Source of the DNA: Capsicum annuum
Lineage: Eukaryota > Streptophyta > Magnoliopsida > Solanales > Solanaceae
Length of the DNA stretch: 64,000 nt
Direction: 5' to 3'
Assembly: GCF_002878395.1 (NCBI RefSeq)
Contig: NC_061115.1
Location: forward strand, 95,894,330-95,958,329
Of this stretch, positions 22,996-35,128 are shown piece after piece (positions within the stretch are counted from its first letter, which is position 1; every line of letters begins with the position of its first letter). The notes beneath the pieces were generated by a model, which ran no database searches, was not told the origin of the DNA, and saw nothing but the letters and a program-made list of their open reading frames with translations. A program made the position numbers and the translations under genes.

Positions 22996-24237
22996 ATGCC
23001 TAATACTCAATGTCCAGGCAATTCCCTAATTCCATTTGACCCAGAACTTGAGAGAACTCTAAGACAAAGTCAGAAGATGGAGAGAGAAAGAGTTCATGAT
23101 AAAACAGTCCTGCTCAAGGGGTTTCATGATGAACCAAAAATTTTGAATCGTCCAGTACCACAACATGTTGTTCTGAAAGCTTCAGAACAAGACACTGCTT
23201 GGTTAATGGCTGAGGGAAATATTAGGAAATCATCTATCGGAAGAAAAGGAAGAGAGGGCTAGAAAAGAGAAGTCAAATCATTTAGTTGCACCTGATATTA
23301 GGAAAATATTGAGAAGAAATTGGGGAAACAAAGTATCCAAAAATATCTATATGTTTATGATGATCCAGTGGAAGACTTGGTTGTATAGAGCCAATTGAAA
23401 TTGGTTAAATCATTTCACCAAAGCTTCCTTAAGGTACTAATTTTTATATGATGAGTGCGATGATCTAGCTACCACATTTAAATAGGGTAATTTCTTGCTT
23501 GCCTACTGATAATGCAAACATGTATATCATAAAATTTGTGGGGATATATAATTCATATAATCTACTTTGAGTGAGTTAGAAGGCTTTTTGATTGAGACTA
23601 TTTCCATTTTATTTAATTGGAGAAGCTACTCTATGGTTGGATGAATTGCACTATGGATCTATTACTACTTGGAATAAGTTGAGGACTCAATTTTTGGACA
23701 AATACTACCCTCCTTCAACAATAATGTAATTAAATGATGAGACAAATAACTTTAGATAGTTGCGCCAAGAGATACTATAGGAGACATTGTTAAGATTGAT
23801 GAAAAAGCTATAAAATGTACCAAATCACAATATTTCTAGTACAAATTTGTTGGAGATCTTCTATAGAGCCTTAAATGAAAACAGTAAGGTTGTTGAAGAC
23901 ATTAACATTAGTGGAATCCTTATAAGTCTTTGATGGGAGCATACTTCTAAGATTTTAGATTGGATTAGAAAATCCAATCAAGAGTGTCATACTCAGGAGG
24001 CATATATCATTCCAATTGGAGCATCCAAAGAGCAATGAGAATATGAGATAGTTATTTGAGAGGTGGAACATCTGAGGACTGAGATTGGGAAGCTTACCAA
24101 GTAGTTTTTGATAGTTAAGCAAAAAAGGTCAACATAGTAGGTTAATGAGCTAAGTCTTCTATAAAGGAAAATTTGAATAATTACGATGAGGCTAAATACC
24201 TTGATAGAGAAGTGGCGAGTTTTTGTGTAAAGGTCCA
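22996..24237 (+). pseudogene. Athila-1 gag, first part
   Basis: Begins MPNTQCPGNSLIPFDPELE, matching the Athila-2 gag start (MPNTRSQGNRFLPIDPKQ), so ATG 22996 is taken as the start. Downstream frames give GEATLWLDELHYGSITTWNKL (about 23625) and FLDKYYPP, the Athila capsid core, then a region near PNHNISSTNLLEIFYRAL (about 23820). HLRTEIGKLTK (about 24068) marks the distal coiled part. The N-terminal 88 codons are open; the rest has stops. D2 cuts it at 24237. Confidence 0.84.
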
Positions 24238-26903
24238 TGTAACACCCCATTTTTTTAGGCTAGACATTGATGTGTTTTTCTTATATGTAAGGACACTAAT
24301 CCTATGAATTTATTTTTAATAGACATGCCGTGATCTTTATCCTAGTGTGTAAAGTCATTTCAAGGTGAAATATGTTCATAAGAATAACTTAGAAAAAAGT
24401 TGAACCAAGATCCATTAATTCATCCAAAGTTTCGTCGTTGATTCTACAAGGGTCTACTTTGAACGTGTATGACTTCTTATAGATGTAGAGTTTTTCATTT
24501 CAAGACCCACCAAATTATATATAATTGAGTCAGCTTTCCAATGATACAAATTTTACCTTAATCTGATAACCGAGCGAAAAGTTATAGCTATTTTTGTAAG
24601 AGAGGCAGTAGCTGCGCGCGATTAGTATGCGACGCACACTATATTTCACCACTGAGGGATCATGTGATGTAGCATTTGACACACGCTCTATTTCACCCCT
24701 GAGGTTTCCAGCTTTCAATCATATTTTTCCAAGGGAGTTTCAGTCCTTTAACTTTACCCAACTGATCTAAAATATGGGATTTAGGATCCGAAAAGCATAA
24801 ATTACAATTATATTCTAAAAATTTCCCTCAATTGAAAGCATTCACTCTGAAGAACATAACCTTAGCTTGTTCAAGATTCAATCCCTTCCTTTAAGAAAAT
24901 AAGGAACTCAAGTGTTTTAATCTAAGAAAGGTTTCAAGAAAGTTGTTCTCTTTCATGATTTATGTTTGCAGGTATGTTAGATGTTCATCCATGTTCCCTT
25001 TCTACCTATGAAGTCCAAGAACATAAATTTAAAGTTTAAAAGAATGATCTTTACATGTTATTATGATCTTTATCCATGAACCCCCATGAATTTTTATTTT
25101 ACATGATATTTACAAGTAATTGTTGTTGAAATTAAACCTTACACGTTTGAATGGTGATATTTGCATGTTAAATCCCTAAATCCATGATTTGTAGTATTTC
25201 AATTATGTTAGTATCTCATGTTTTGATAATTCTCATGCTCAAGTCAATGAATTTCAAGTGTTTGATGAAATGCCTTAATTATTGGGGTTTGATTAATGAC
25301 TCCTTGTTATGTTTCCAAGATCTTTTTGATAGAAAGAGTCCCTACATGTTGAAAGTTAATGTATGCTTAGCTATATCTTTGAAATTTGATTTTCAAGTTA
25401 TGTTTTCAATTGATTTTACGTGGAATGCATGATAATATGCTTTAAATATTGTGACTTCCATATCATGTTCATACAAATTTAGAATAAAACCCTCATCTTA
25501 TGATTTGGTCATATTATTGTGCTATCTTTTCATGTTTAAAAACCATCCCATGTTAAAGTCTTAGTCCCCATATGTTTGATGTGAAGCTTAGGTGAATAAT
25601 TGTGAATAATGATTTCCTTCCATGGTTTCAAAGCATTCATTTGGTCCTATTTTATTGTTATCCAGTCCTAGGGGTTATGAGTACTCAAAATTTAGCTGTT
25701 TACTTAGTTTCAGTAGTTTTAGAATAGTTTAAGATAAATTATGAGAATTACCACTCAGTTAGAACTCACGATCAATTACTTTCCCAGTTAAGTTAGTTAA
25801 GTCCCGTAATCAGTATCATTCAGTTGGAAGTAGGATTTAGCACCAAGCGAACCTAGGGATAAAGGATCATCAGTCAGTTAAGACTGGGTTTTTAAAGCAA
25901 TCCCTAAGTTCCAGAAGTTTATAGCCAGCATAGGTTATGAGATGTCACTTGCAAGTTTAGGATTGAAACTGTCAGGGATCACCTGCTAGTTTAGGAATGA
26001 TCTCAGGAGTCACCTACCATATTAGGACTGACTCCACAACCATTGTTTGTATCTGTGGCACGGTACTACCACCCTTCCTACTATGGTCACCTATTAGACC
26101 CCATCAGCTAAGATTGGGGCATGTCGGTTAGATAATACCTCCCATGATTTTAGTTTCAGTATTAAGTTTTAAATTCAATTTAGTCTTGTTTGACCATTGC
26201 ATATAGTTTATTTGTTATACAGTTATCACATTACGGTATTTCAGTCTACCAACAATTTTAGAACTTATTTTATGATTGGTCATGCATTTTAGTCTATACA
26301 ATTTACATATATTCTTACTCAGTACCTCATGCTATACTTTCATTTATTTATTACTCATGCACATGAACCCATGCATATCATCCTAGCCAAATTTGGCATA
26401 CTAGTATATTCAAAGTACTGTTTGTTACTCGTTTCTTGGGCTATGATGTCTTATATCATAGGTTTGGATGCTCAGATTACCAATAGTAATTAGACATTCT
26501 AGTAAATCATCAGTAGTAGCCGTGGTGAGTCCTTATCCTCCGAGGAAGAGTTATCTTATATTTAGTTATGCCAGTAGTTCAGCTATATAGTCAGTAAGAG
26601 TTAGTTTGGAGATTTTTCCATCAACTCTACAGTCAGAAAATTTAGACGGGTTCAGACTAGTACAGACAGTTAGTTAGTTTTCAGTTGTTATAATCAACCA
26701 TTTTATCAATATTGTTTTACAGACATCATCAGAACTATGATTTAAAAATTTATGGCATTTTTTAGTTAATTTTTCTGCATGTGATCTCTTGTTATCAATT
26801 TTACCCAATTCTCAAAGCAAGTACCAGCATTATGGGTTAGCTTGTGGTCACTTGTGACCATAAGCACCATGTGAAGTCCAGGGTGTACTCTAGAGGTGTT
26901 ACA
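24238..26903 (+). repeat. D2 5' LTR
   Basis: Same family as the D1 and D3 LTRs. It shares the GTAGGATTTAGCACCAAGCGAACCTAGG block (about 25831), the CGGTACTACCACCCTTCC block (about 26060) and the end block GGGTTAGCTTGTGGTCA (about 26835). Three copies of a CACACT-TATTTCACC-type phrase lie near 24640-24700. No coding signal. Confidence 0.88.
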
Positions 26904-26907
26904 AACT

Positions 26908-26920
26908 TTGTATCAGAGCC
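26908..26920 (+). other. D2 primer binding site
   Basis: TTGTATCAGAGCC, four bases after the LTR end, differs at one base from TGGTATCAGAGCC (initiator methionine tRNA site). Confidence 0.86.
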
Positions 26921-27127
26921 TAATGTTTTAAAGTTTCCTAGGGAATTTGAATGCCGCATTGAGTAGACTCTTGTGCATGGGTGTGAAGCTCGCTACACTT
27001 ATGTTCAAGAGGCTACGAGAAATTTTAGGAAAAATTTCCTTAATTTCCATGTCCATATCGTGCGAATGAGCATGAGCTCTATTTAAAATCTCTTTTTAAT
27101 ATATCTTTTAAATCTATTAGAGACCAT

Positions 27128-27830
27128 ACCTCCCAAAAGGAATAATAGAATGAGGAATAGAAATCAGCCCATTGCTCTGCCTATTTAGAAAGATTCCCTG
27201 ACTGAGTATATCTCACACTGTGAATTCAAAGCACTTTTCACTGCCCAAGCTTATTTAGTAGTATCTCCGCTTAATTAGCTGGCTATTGTCCTATCTAAAC
27301 TTATGGTTCATGCTATGAAAAATAAGGAGGAGAAGGGTTGGAAAAAAGAAAGAAAGAATAAGAGGGCCAAAACAGGTAGTTTTATGTAAAGTTCAAAGAG
27401 TGTTCTACTAACCCTCTCTGCGGGATATGGCAAGCCAGGCCACAGAGTCAAGAAACACCCCCAGGTTGGTCAGCCTAGTCAACATAGTCGTTCCAAAGTT
27501 ATAGCCGGTCGCCCAACTCAGAAGGGCACTACTTCTAGTGCCACCAGTGGTCAGTGTCAGAACAAACTTTACGCACTTCAGTCATAAAATGATCAGGAAA
27601 GTTCTCCTGATGCGATTTTGGGTTAGTTACAAGACTTTCATTTTCTTGTGTATGTTTTACTAGAAAAAAGAGCTTCACTTTCTCTTATAACCCCCCTATT
27701 TAGCTATCAACTTTAGTTTTAAACCTAAAATATTAGCGAAGCCCTTCTCATTTTCTACCTCAGTGGGTAAATCTATCCTAGCCAGGCAGGTATACATAAA
27801 CTGCCTGATTTTAGTATCCTAAAAAAATCA
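27128..27830 (+). pseudogene. D2 gag-protease remnant
   Basis: Gag begins near 27128 with PPKRNNRMRNRNQPIALP, the same opening as D3 gag (MPPKRRNQSAS). After about 50 residues (EYISHCEFKALFTAQAY) the capsid core is absent. KNKEEKGWKKERKNKR jumps straight to a zinc knuckle remnant (GYGKPGHRVKKHPQ, about 27425). A Ser/Thr/Gln linker follows, then KLYALQS, DAILG and a decayed protease block (VLLEKRASLSLITPLF, about 27655). No RT follows. Frameshifted throughout. Confidence 0.75.
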
Positions 27831-29443
27831 CTTCAGTTGATTTAAGAAATAAAGTCGTTCAGTTTCAATTTTTCGATGAACTAGTCATTAAATAGAGGGA
27901 TAATATTATCTGTATTCACAAGATTTTATATTCATGGGCTTGTTGTATGGAAGGTGAATCAGTAGGATTAAAATAGTGTATGTAAGAATTTGAGCTAAGT
28001 ATTATGGTGTGGGTATGATTATGTAGTATCCTGGAGCGCTATGTTTGAATGGGGCTAGTAATGTAGTAGTTGATGTTCTTACTAGCTAAATTACGGGCTA
28101 TAGCTTATTAAGGTTTGATGTCCAGGTGTAATGGTAATTATCATGGTCTAGGGAGAAGAGAAAGTATCGAGATGAGACACTAGTAGGCTATAAAGGAAGT
28201 TAGTGCGGTTCATTAAGAGGTTGAGAATATCTATGTTAAGTGATTGAATCTAAGCTTAAATGTTTAAAGATTGAGCTAATAAAATGAAGATCCAAAACTC
28301 TAGTTATTTGAAATCATGGTATGGTGATACTCAGCAAGGTTCTAAGTTGGTCAGCGTTTAAGTTGTTGTATGATGATTTTTAAGTTTATAGAAAGCTTAA
28401 AATCGTGTATTAGCAGTACGCCTTACATTATTTTGTATAGTATTTTGGGATAAGAATAGTGTTTATATGCATTATTCTATGCTAGACTCTTTAGTAAAGT
28501 GGTGACAGTTCAACTTCGAGTTGTAGATTAAGTGGTTCACAGACTTAGAATGATGGCTTTAAGCTAAGGGGGAGATGATAGATAAAGTAAACAAGTTAGG
28601 CCCTCAAATCCTTAAGCGATTCTAGCATGGGTAGGAAAGCAATAGGAGAGGATGATACCTAACCCATTTTTATCTCACTGCAAGGTTTTTCACTTATCAC
28701 AATATCTACTTATGCCTTACATGTCAGTTCCATGATTATAGTTTATGTTCATGCATATCATAGGGAATCATGTATGCTTCTAGTTCCCAGTATAAGGAGT
28801 TTCAGTTTGCTCAGTAGTAAGATACAAGTTCCACGGATTTAGAAACTCCAAACTCAGGTCATGTAGTTCATAACACATTTATTCATGTTTTACAGTGTGT
28901 TCAGTTCATGTACCTATGCAACACTCTTAATGATCAGAGAAATTCATATTCATGTCATGCATGTCCTCAGTTTAACCCTCTTTGATAAATTTATGTCAAT
29001 GACCCTCTATTCCTCATGCCTGAGTTTCATATTCCAAATGTCCAGTCATGATTCAGTCTGTAAGTATTCCGTACATTATCTCTATCTTTCCTTAGTATCT
29101 CATCCCAGTCAATATCATTTAGGGGATGAACTATCCCAAGGCGGGATATTTTAATACCCCTAGTTTTTCATGTACTAAATCTCTCATCCTTTCTTTACGA
29201 AATCAGATCCGACTTGAAGAAATGGTTAATCATAAGTTAACTCTCTCATTTCTATCTCAGCCTTATAACGATTCTCATATCATTGCATGTGTTGAAGAAA
29301 TTAGTTTAGTTCATGTATTATACTCAGAATCAGTTATGCTATCATGTTCCAACTGACGTTTCTAGTCATGCATGTTTAGAATATGATCTCAGTTTCCTTA
29401 GTACTCTCAGTCTAACCAGTCTCATTTTAGTATGAATAATTCC
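27831..29443 (+). other. D2 internal 3' region, no coding domain recognised
   Basis: About 1.6 kb with stops in every frame. I see no RT, RNaseH, integrase or chromodomain motif. The last part (28650-29440) contains CATGTCAGTTCCATG and CTCAGT words and ends CTCATTTTAGTATGAATAATTCC, matching the tail kept in D1 (3958-4101). The two short open frames at 28885-29154 and 29126-29356 show no recognisable domain. Confidence 0.65.
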
Positions 29444-29456
29444 AAGGGGAAGATAA
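29444..29456 (+). other. D2 polypurine tract
   Basis: AAGGGGAAGATAA immediately precedes the 3' LTR. Position and content match the D1 tract (4102-4114) and the complement of the D3 tract (37535-37546). Confidence 0.82.
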
Positions 29457-32136
29457 TATATCGCCCTGTATTTTTGAGCTAGACTTTGAAGCATCATTCT
29501 TAAGTGTGCTGACTATAATCCCATGAGTTTATTTTTAATAGACATGTCATGATCTTTATCCTAGTGTGTGACAAGATTTCTAGGTGAAATCTATTCATAA
29601 GAATCACTTAGAATAAAGTTGTGCCAAGATCCTTTGATTCACCCAAAGTTTGGTATTCAATTCTACAAGGGTATACTTTGAACGTGTATAAATTTTTATA
29701 GATGTATAATATAAAGCTCAAGACCCACTAAATAGTAGATAATTGAGTCAGCTTTCTAATGATACCAATTTTGCCTTATCCGATATGCGGCCAAAAAGTT
29801 ATAGCCATTTTTGTGAGAGACGGAGTAGCTACGCGTGATTAGAATGTGATGCGCACTTCATTTCACCCCTGAAGGATCATGCAATTTAGCATGTGTCGCA
29901 CACTCTATTTTGGCATTACAGAGCATACGACGCACGCTCCATTTCACCCCTGACGTTTCTAGCTTTCAATCATATTTTTCTAGGGGCATTTCAGTCCTTT
30001 TCCTTCACCCAACCGATCTAAAACATGAGATATACGGTAAAAAAGTATAATTTACTATTCTATTATAAAAATTTCCACTAATTGAAAACATTCTTTCCTA
30101 AGAACAAAACCCAAACCTCTTTAAGATTAAATCCTTTCCTTCAAGAAAACTAAGAACTCAAGTGTTCTAATCAAAGAAATCTTTCAAGAAGGTTGTTCTC
30201 TTTCAAGATCTAAGTTTCAAGTTATGCTAGATGTTCATCCATGGGCCATTTCGACCTATAGAGTCCAAGAACCCAAATTTCAAGTTTAAAAGAATGATCT
30301 TTACATGTTATTATGAACTTTATCCATGAAATCCCATGAACTTCGATTTTACATGATATTTACAAGTAAATTTTGTTTAAATTAAATCCTACACATTTGA
30401 ATGGTGCTATTTGTATGTTAAATCACTAAATCCATGATTTGTATAATTTAAATTATATTAGCATCTCATGTTTTGACTATTCTCATGCTCAAGTCTATGA
30501 ATTTTTAGTGTTTGATGAAATGCCTAAATGATTGGGGTTTGACTAATGACTCCTTGGTATGTTCGCAAGAACTTTTTTATAGAAATAGTCCTTACATGTT
30601 GAAAGTTGAAGTATGCTTTGCTGTATCTTCGTAATTCAATATTCAATTTATGTTTGCAATTGATTTCATATGGAATTCATTATAAAATGATTTAAATATT
30701 GTGACTTCCATATCATGTTCATAGAACTTCAGAATAAAACTCTCAGTTTATTATTTGATCATGTGATTGTACTATGTTTTCATGCTTATAAAGAATCCAC
30801 ATGTTCAAGTATTAGTCCCCATGTGTTTGAGGAGATGCTTAACAGAATAACTGTGAACAATGATTTTCTTCCATGGTTTCAAAACTTTCATGTGGTCCTA
30901 TTATTATTGCTATCGAGTCCTAGGTGTTAAGAATACCCAAAATTTATTTGTTTACTTATTTTCTTTAGCTTTAGAATAGTTTTAGATAAATCATATGCAT
31001 TACCACATAGTTAGCATTCACAATCAGTTACTTATCCATTAAAGTTAGTTAAGTCCAGTAATCATTGTCATTTCATTGGGAGTAGGATTCAGCACTGAGC
31101 AAACCTAGGTATGGGGGCTTACCCGACAGTTAGGACTGGATCCTTAGATGTAATCCCTATGTTCTGAAACCATATAGCCAACGTAGGTTATGAGATGTCA
31201 CCCACCAGTTTAGGACTGACACACTCAGGGATCACCCGCTAGCTTAAGATTGACTTTATATCTATTGTATGTAATTGTAGGACGGTACTAGCACCCTTCC
31301 AACTGCAGTCATAGGTTGGACCCCGATCATCTCAAGCTAGGGCATATTGGTTAGATGATACCTTTCATAGTTTTAATTTCAGTAGTTAGTTTAGAATTTA
31401 GTTTGGTATTCCTTGACCATCACATATAGTTTATCGATTATTCAGTTATTAGATTTCAGTATTTCAGTCTATAGACTATTTCAGAACTTATTTTATGCTT
31501 CGCCATGCATTTTTAGTCTTTACAGTTTACATGCATTCTTAGTTAGTACCTCATGCAATATATTCAGTCAGTTAATACTTATGTGCATGAACCTATGGAT
31601 ATCAACCTAACCTCATTTATCATACCAGTACATTAAAAGTATTAATTGCATACTCATTTCTTGCGCTACTATGACTTATATCATATGTTTGGACCCTTTG
31701 ATTTTTGACCATACTTAGACTTTCCAATGCATTAGCAGTAGCATCCGGTGGTGAGTCTTCATCCCTCTAGGATGAGTTGTGTTATATTCAGTTATACCAG
31801 TAGTTCAGCTATTTAGTCTGTCGGAGTTAGTTGGGGGCTTGTTCTATCAACTCTACAATAGGAGTATTTAGAGGCTTTCTGACTAGTACAGACAGTTAGT
31901 CAGTTTTAAGTTTTTATTACTAGTAATTTTATCAGTATAGTCAGTATTATTTTATAGACATCATCAGAACTATGATTTAAAACCTTATGTCATTTTTTAG
32001 TTAAATTCTACATGTGATCTTTTGTTATCAGGTTTATCTTGTGCTCACAGTAGGTACCGGTATCCTGGGTTAGCTTGTGGTCACTTATGACCATAAGCAT
32101 CGTGTGGCATCTAAGGTGTACTCTTGGGGAGTTAGT
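29457..32136 (+). repeat. D2 3' LTR
   Basis: Aligns with 24238-26903 throughout (for example GCTAGACTTTGAAGC against GCTAGACATTGATGT at the start). Terminal dinucleotides have drifted: TATATCGCCCT at the start and GGAGTTAGT at the end. Open frames at 30715-30930 and 31413-31610 are chance frames. Confidence 0.87.
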
Positions 32137-32141
32137 TTCCA

Positions 32142-32990
32142 AGGTCGGAACTATTATGGAAACAATTACAATAAGTCTAGGTATAGAAATAGGATTAGGG
32201 ATAGAGATAGTGATTTAAATTGTAAGTATGATTATAAATATAAGAGTGACATTTATGTTCCTCTAAGGAATCATGATTATGAATCTTGCAATATAACAAT
32301 GGAAGCTTTGATTGTAAAACTTGGTAAAGGTTTTAAGCGCCAAGAGAATTACCTTGAGAAAAATAGGGTATATATTTCAGGAATGAGCCCATAATTTGAA
32401 TCTCATGCAAATTCCATTAAACATATTGAGAAAATATTTAGGCATATATCCATCGCAATAAACCATCATTAACTAGTCACACCTTAAAGCAACACCATCC
32501 ATAATCCTAAGATTGATAGACATGCCTAGTAATTACTGCTCAAAGTGGTAAGTCTTCGACTGGTCCACCTTTGCTGTTGATGATAACAAGAAGGAATGCC
32601 CAATCATGATCAATGATTTGGATGAGTATAGAGTATAGAATTTGGTAGTGAATAAGGATGCATAACAAAAGCCTTTATTTGCGGAAAAGAGTCTAATTCT
32701 GATAAAAGAAAAGGTAAAGTTGTCACACCAGTGTTGAAGACCATCCCAAGACCTCCTCTTTCTTTCCCCCAAAGACTGAAAAAAAGCTAAAGAGAAAATA
32801 TATCAAAAATTAATTTCAATGTTGAAGGATTTGTCGATAAACATTCCTCTTGGGGAGACTTTTGACTAATTTATGAAGAACTTGGTGACGAAGAAGAGAA
32901 CTATAAGTTTTGATCCTCTAGTTAATATAAACCATTGTAGTGTAATCATTTGTCGCTCACTTGTTAAAAAGAAGGAAGACCAAGAGCTTT
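32142..32990 (+). pseudogene. Athila-1 gag, second part, and gag-pol linker
   Basis: Resumes after D2 with FQGRNYYGNNYNKSRYRNRIRDR-type basic, Asn/Arg-rich sequence. It continues to KYDYKYKSDIYVPLRNHDYE, METHI-like MEALIVKLGKGF, and on to a Lys-rich linker. This is the distal Gag and linker seen in Athila elements. The open stretch runs to 32394 and broken frames continue to the protease. The frame resumes near the 5-bp duplication that flanks D2. Confidence 0.76.
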
Positions 32991-33600
32991 AATGATTCCT
33001 TGTAATATCGAGTCTTTGAATTTTTTAAGGGCCTTGTCTAACATAGGTGCTAGTATTGACTTAATGGGGCTAGTCGTTTACAAGCAGTTGGGCTTGGGGT
33101 CGCCTAACCAATTTTTATAAGACTTTTGATTATGGATCGCACTGTAAAGAAGCTGGTAGGAATCTTTTGTGATGTGTTGGTGAAGGTAGAATCCTATATA
33201 TTTCCTACTAACTTTGTGATTCTTGATCGTGAAGTTGATTTTGAGGTTTCTATTAGATTGGGAATGCTTTTTCTCACGGCTAGATGGGCATTGAATTATG
33301 TAGAAACTGGGATAATTAAATTTAGGTTGAATAATGAGCAGGTTACTTTTAATGTATGCTAGTCCATGAAGCAACCAAAGGACATGTATGTGTTCTTTGT
33401 GATAGACCCAATAGATGATGATGAATTGGTAGTTCTTGATAAAGAAAATCTCGGTGTGGCGAAACTTTCAGTAGTAATAATGAATTTTTACAATAATTCT
33501 ATTGTCGCGTATGATAAAATGGTGAGCGCAAATATTATTATGGATTCATATACTTATGCACCAGATTAGTTTGATCTTGATTTGAAGAATAGAGTGTCCC
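32991..33600 (+). pseudogene. Athila-1 aspartic protease region
   Basis: The block IPCNIESLNF (about 32994) leads to a decayed DLGASINLM site reading NIGASIDLMGLVVYKQLGLG (about 33037), with catalytic Asp changed to Asn. Then follow DRTVKKLVGIFCDVLVKVESYIFPTNFVILD (33129-33225), DFEVSIRLGMLFL and the QSMKQPKDMYVFFVID stretch. Two open frames, 33126-33362 and 33366-33569, are one original frame split by a stop. Confidence 0.85.
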
Positions 33601-35128
33601 CACCAACTAAATCGTCTATTGTGGTACCACTCATTTTGGCATTCAAGGCCCTTCCTTCTCATGAACATTATGTATTTTTATGGGCCAACAATACCTTGTT
33701 GATTATTATTGCAGTTAATTTATTAGAATGGCATGTTAAGTCCTTAGTATCTATTTCGTAGAGGTTCAAACATGTAATTGGAAGGTCTATTATTGACGTC
33801 ATTAGAATTCCACCTGGAATTTATACTCACAAGATCAAACTTGATATGAATTGTATACCTAGCATTGAGCACCAATGTAGATTAAAAATGCCTATGTAAG
33901 TGGCTATTAAAAAAACATTAAGTGGTTGGATGCAGGTTTAGTTTATCCTATTGTTGATAGAAAATGGCTGAGCCCCGTTCAACATATGCGAAAGAAAGAT
34001 AGATTCACTGTGGTTCCCTATAAAAAGAAAGAGCTAATTCCTATGAGGTCAATTACCAAATGGTGAGTTTGCATGGACTAAAGAAAGCTGAATTCATAGA
34101 TCGAGAAGCATCACTTTCCTATGACTTTTATCATTTTCTATGGCTTTCATGGACCAGATGTTAGACCATTTTGATGATTGATGATGGTATTGTTTTCTAA
34201 ATAGTTATTTGGGTTATAATTAAATTTCTATTTCCATTGAGGACAAAGATAATACCACTTTTCCTTGTTCGTGTGAGATATTTGCATTTAAGAGGATATC
34301 ATTTGGTCTATGTAACGCTCCCTACTTTTTAGTATTGTATGAATCCATCTTTTTTGCCATGGTGGAGGACACTATTGAGGTTTTCATGGATGAATTTTTA
34401 GTTGTAGGTAACTCATTTGATAATTATTTGGAATATTTGGCCTACGTTCTTAGGAGATAAGAGGATTGTAGCTTGATGCTAAATTGGGAGAAGTGTCATT
34501 TTATGGGTAAAGAAGGAATAATGCTTGTTCATAAGAATTCAAAGTAGAGAATTGAGGTTGACAAGCCGAAGATTGCAGTGATTTAAAAGTTGCCTCCACC
34601 AATTTCTATGAATCACATTTAGAGCTTTTTGGGGAATACAGATTTCTATAGAAGATTTATCAAGTATATATCTAAGATTTTCAATCCATTGTGTATGCTA
34701 TTGGATAAAAAAAATAAATTTATGTTTGATGACGAATGTCAAAAATAATTCAAGTGCTTCAAATAGAAGTTGATTTCTTCCCCTATCATTGTGTATCTGA
34801 ACAGGACCTTTCCACTTGAATCTATGTTGTAAGCTAGTGATGTGGTGCTAGATACAGCCCTATGTCAAAGGTGAGTGAAGAACATTTATATCATCTACTA
34901 CAACATCAAATCATTTAATCCTACTAAGAAAAATTATATGGTGACGGAACAAGAGTTTCTTGTTGTTGTGTTTGCATTTGTGAAATTTTTGTCTTAGTTG
35001 CTTGGCACAAAACTGACTATGCATACTGACCATACAGTCTTAGATACCTTATGGAAAAGAAAAATGCTGAACCAAAGGTTCATTAGATGGGTAATTTATT
35101 GTATAAATTCAATTTTGAGGTAAAAGAT
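33600..35128 (+). pseudogene. Athila-1 reverse transcriptase and RNaseH
   Basis: Order: FKALPSHEHYVFL (about 33640), IPPGIYTHKIKLD (about 33807), SIEHQCRLKMPM (about 33863), FTVVPYKKKELIPMRSI (about 34002), VCMD-RKLNS (about 34065), HHFPMTF (about 34108) and the active site FMDE (34383-34394), where the second catalytic Asp is Glu. Then come LNWEKCHFMGKEGI (about 34480), LPPPIS, FYRRFIK (about 34645) and FDDECQK. RNaseH follows: KNYMVTEQEFLVVVFAFVKFL (about 34930), LGTKLTMHTDH (about 35003) and FNFEVKD (to 35128), where D3 interrupts. Confidence 0.87.

Larger units (their letters stand above)
24238..32136 (+). mobile_element. D2: internally reduced LTR element lacking RT and integrase
   Basis: The 5' LTR (24238-26903, 2666 bp) starts TGTAACACCCC and ends GGTGTTACA. 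The 3' LTR (29457-32136, 2680 bp) aligns with it end to end, with decayed termini. Flanking 5-mers gtcca (24233-24237) and ttcca (32137-32141) match 4/5. The internal 2553 bp holds a primer site, a gag start, zinc-knuckle and protease remnants, a long non-coding part and a polypurine tract. Two near-equal LTRs around a short interior suggest transposition as a reduced, non-autonomous form. Deletion after insertion is the alternative. Confidence 0.88.
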
